Assembly (NCBI GenBank): GCA_021772845.1
Contig: JAJFLF010000198.1
Coordinates: 1 to 6,672, forward strand
Direction: 5' to 3'
DNA from: Mariprofundus sp.
GTDB taxonomy: Bacteria; Pseudomonadota; Zetaproteobacteria; Mariprofundales; Mariprofundaceae
Length of the DNA: 6,672 nt
A model generated the notes under the pieces. It did not search any database, was not told the origin of the DNA, and worked only from the letters and a program-made list of their open reading frames with translations. The position numbers were made by a program, and so were the translations under genes. Numbering within the stretch: the stretch's first letter is position 1; each line of letters opens with the position of its first letter. Of the stretch, positions 6,085 to 6,672 are shown in pieces.

Positions 6085-6672
6085 ATGACGAACACTGCAA
6101 TCAATATCAATGGCATAAATAACTTGCCAGAAGCACTGTTTTACACCGCCGCACAGCATGCTGGTGAGCCTGCGCAATGGTACCGTAAAAATAACAGCTA
6201 CGGGCCAGTCACCTATGCAGAGATGGAATCACGCATTAAACAGATCGCATGCGGCTTAATACGTGCAGGAGTACAGGCTGGAGATCGCATAGCCCTTTTG
6301 ATGGAGAACCGTCCGGAATGGGCTGTTATTGATTATGCCATCCTCTCTATTGGCGCAGTTACTGTTCCGCTCTATTGCACATATCAGATTCAGGACATCA
6401 GCCATGTACTCAATGATTCCTGCGCCATCACCTGTATCACATCCGATGATAAGCTTTTGCAAAACCTTATAGAAGCAACTGAGCAGTGCCCATGCATGCA
6501 AAGCATTTACGCCATCACAAACAGCGACTTAAGCGATAGGGTGGCACTAATCAGTGATTTAGAATCAGGTGAAATAGACGAAGATGCACTTGCACAACGC
6601 TTAAACAATATCGACAGAGATACTCTGGCAACACTGGCCTATACTTCAGGCACCACGGCACAGCCCAAAGGG
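6085..6672 (+). CDS. AMP-binding acyl-CoA synthetase (long-chain fatty acid CoA ligase type), N-terminal part (runs off right edge)
   Basis: The first 196 codons are present and the frame is open to the last base. Enzymes of this type activate a fatty acid with ATP to an acyl-adenylate and then form the CoA thioester. Visible features are the N-terminal segment W-Y-R-K (32-35) leading to V-T-Y-A-E-M (42-47), then G-V-Q-A-G-D-R-I-A-L-L-M-E-N-R-P-E-W (62-79) and G-A-V-T-V-P-L-Y (90-97), both typical of long-chain ligases. The ATP-binding P-loop is Y-T-S-G-T-T-A-Q-P-K-G (186-196), where the sixth loop position is Ala instead of the commoner Gly. The acyl pocket, hinge and catalytic Lys lie beyond the window, so chain-length specificity is unknown; FadD15/FAA1-like enzymes are the closest style. 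A TAA directly precedes the ATG in frame, so no longer start exists. The ribosome-binding site is poor. Confidence 0.92.
   Translation, partial: MTNTAININGINNLPEALFYTAAQHAGEPAQWYRKNNSYGPVTYAEMESRIKQIACGLIRAGVQAGDRIALLMENRPEWAVIDYAILSIGAVTVPLYCTYQIQDISHVLNDSCAITCITSDDKLLQNLIEATEQCPCMQSIYAITNSDLSDRVALISDLESGEIDEDALAQRLNNIDRDTLATLAYTSGTTAQPKG

Noticed and set aside
6256..6501. An 81-codon minus-strand frame near the right edge
   Set aside because: It is antisense to the acyl-CoA synthetase, whose motifs are continuous through this stretch.

Overview
The window looks like ordinary chromosomal housekeeping DNA from a Gram-negative proteobacterium. The clues are an hflD gene (a proteobacterial family), an outer-membrane-type OmpA/Pal-like lipoprotein, an inner-membrane SPOR protein, a short-form SerB and an AmgK-type sugar kinase. 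Base composition looks balanced and even throughout. I see no insertion sequence, phage gene, CRISPR array, tRNA or rRNA. A gamma-, beta- or zetaproteobacterial origin fits the gene families; I cannot narrow it further by eye.

Layout from left to right. (1) Positions 1-2622, minus strand, form a tight cluster read right to left: argS (arginyl-tRNA synthetase, GTG start), a SPOR-domain inner-membrane protein, and the first 50 codons of an AmgK-like cell-wall sugar kinase that runs off the left edge. The kinase start overlaps the end of the SPOR gene by 11 bases. (2) Positions 2755-3740, minus strand, are a compact two-gene transcription unit with its own extended -10 promoter, strong Shine-Dalgarno sites, a 4-base ATGA overlap and a strong intrinsic terminator. 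It encodes an 85-residue secreted protein that I do not recognise and an OmpA-domain lipoprotein. (3) hflD (minus) and a DUF455 ferritin-like protein (plus) are divergent, 38 bases apart. (4) serB (minus) converges on the DUF455 gene with a 17-base gap. (5) An AMP-binding acyl-CoA synthetase (plus) diverges from serB and runs off the right edge.

How the parts may fit together: the SPOR protein (peptidoglycan binding), the AmgK-like kinase (recycling of peptidoglycan sugars) and the OmpA lipoprotein (outer membrane to peptidoglycan tether) all concern the cell envelope. argS, hflD and serB are core metabolism or translation genes. I found no obvious new multi-gene system. The least explained parts are the small secreted protein paired with the OmpA lipoprotein, and the DUF455 di-iron-type protein, whose family lacks a settled function. 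There is no gene-free stretch longer than about 150 bases.
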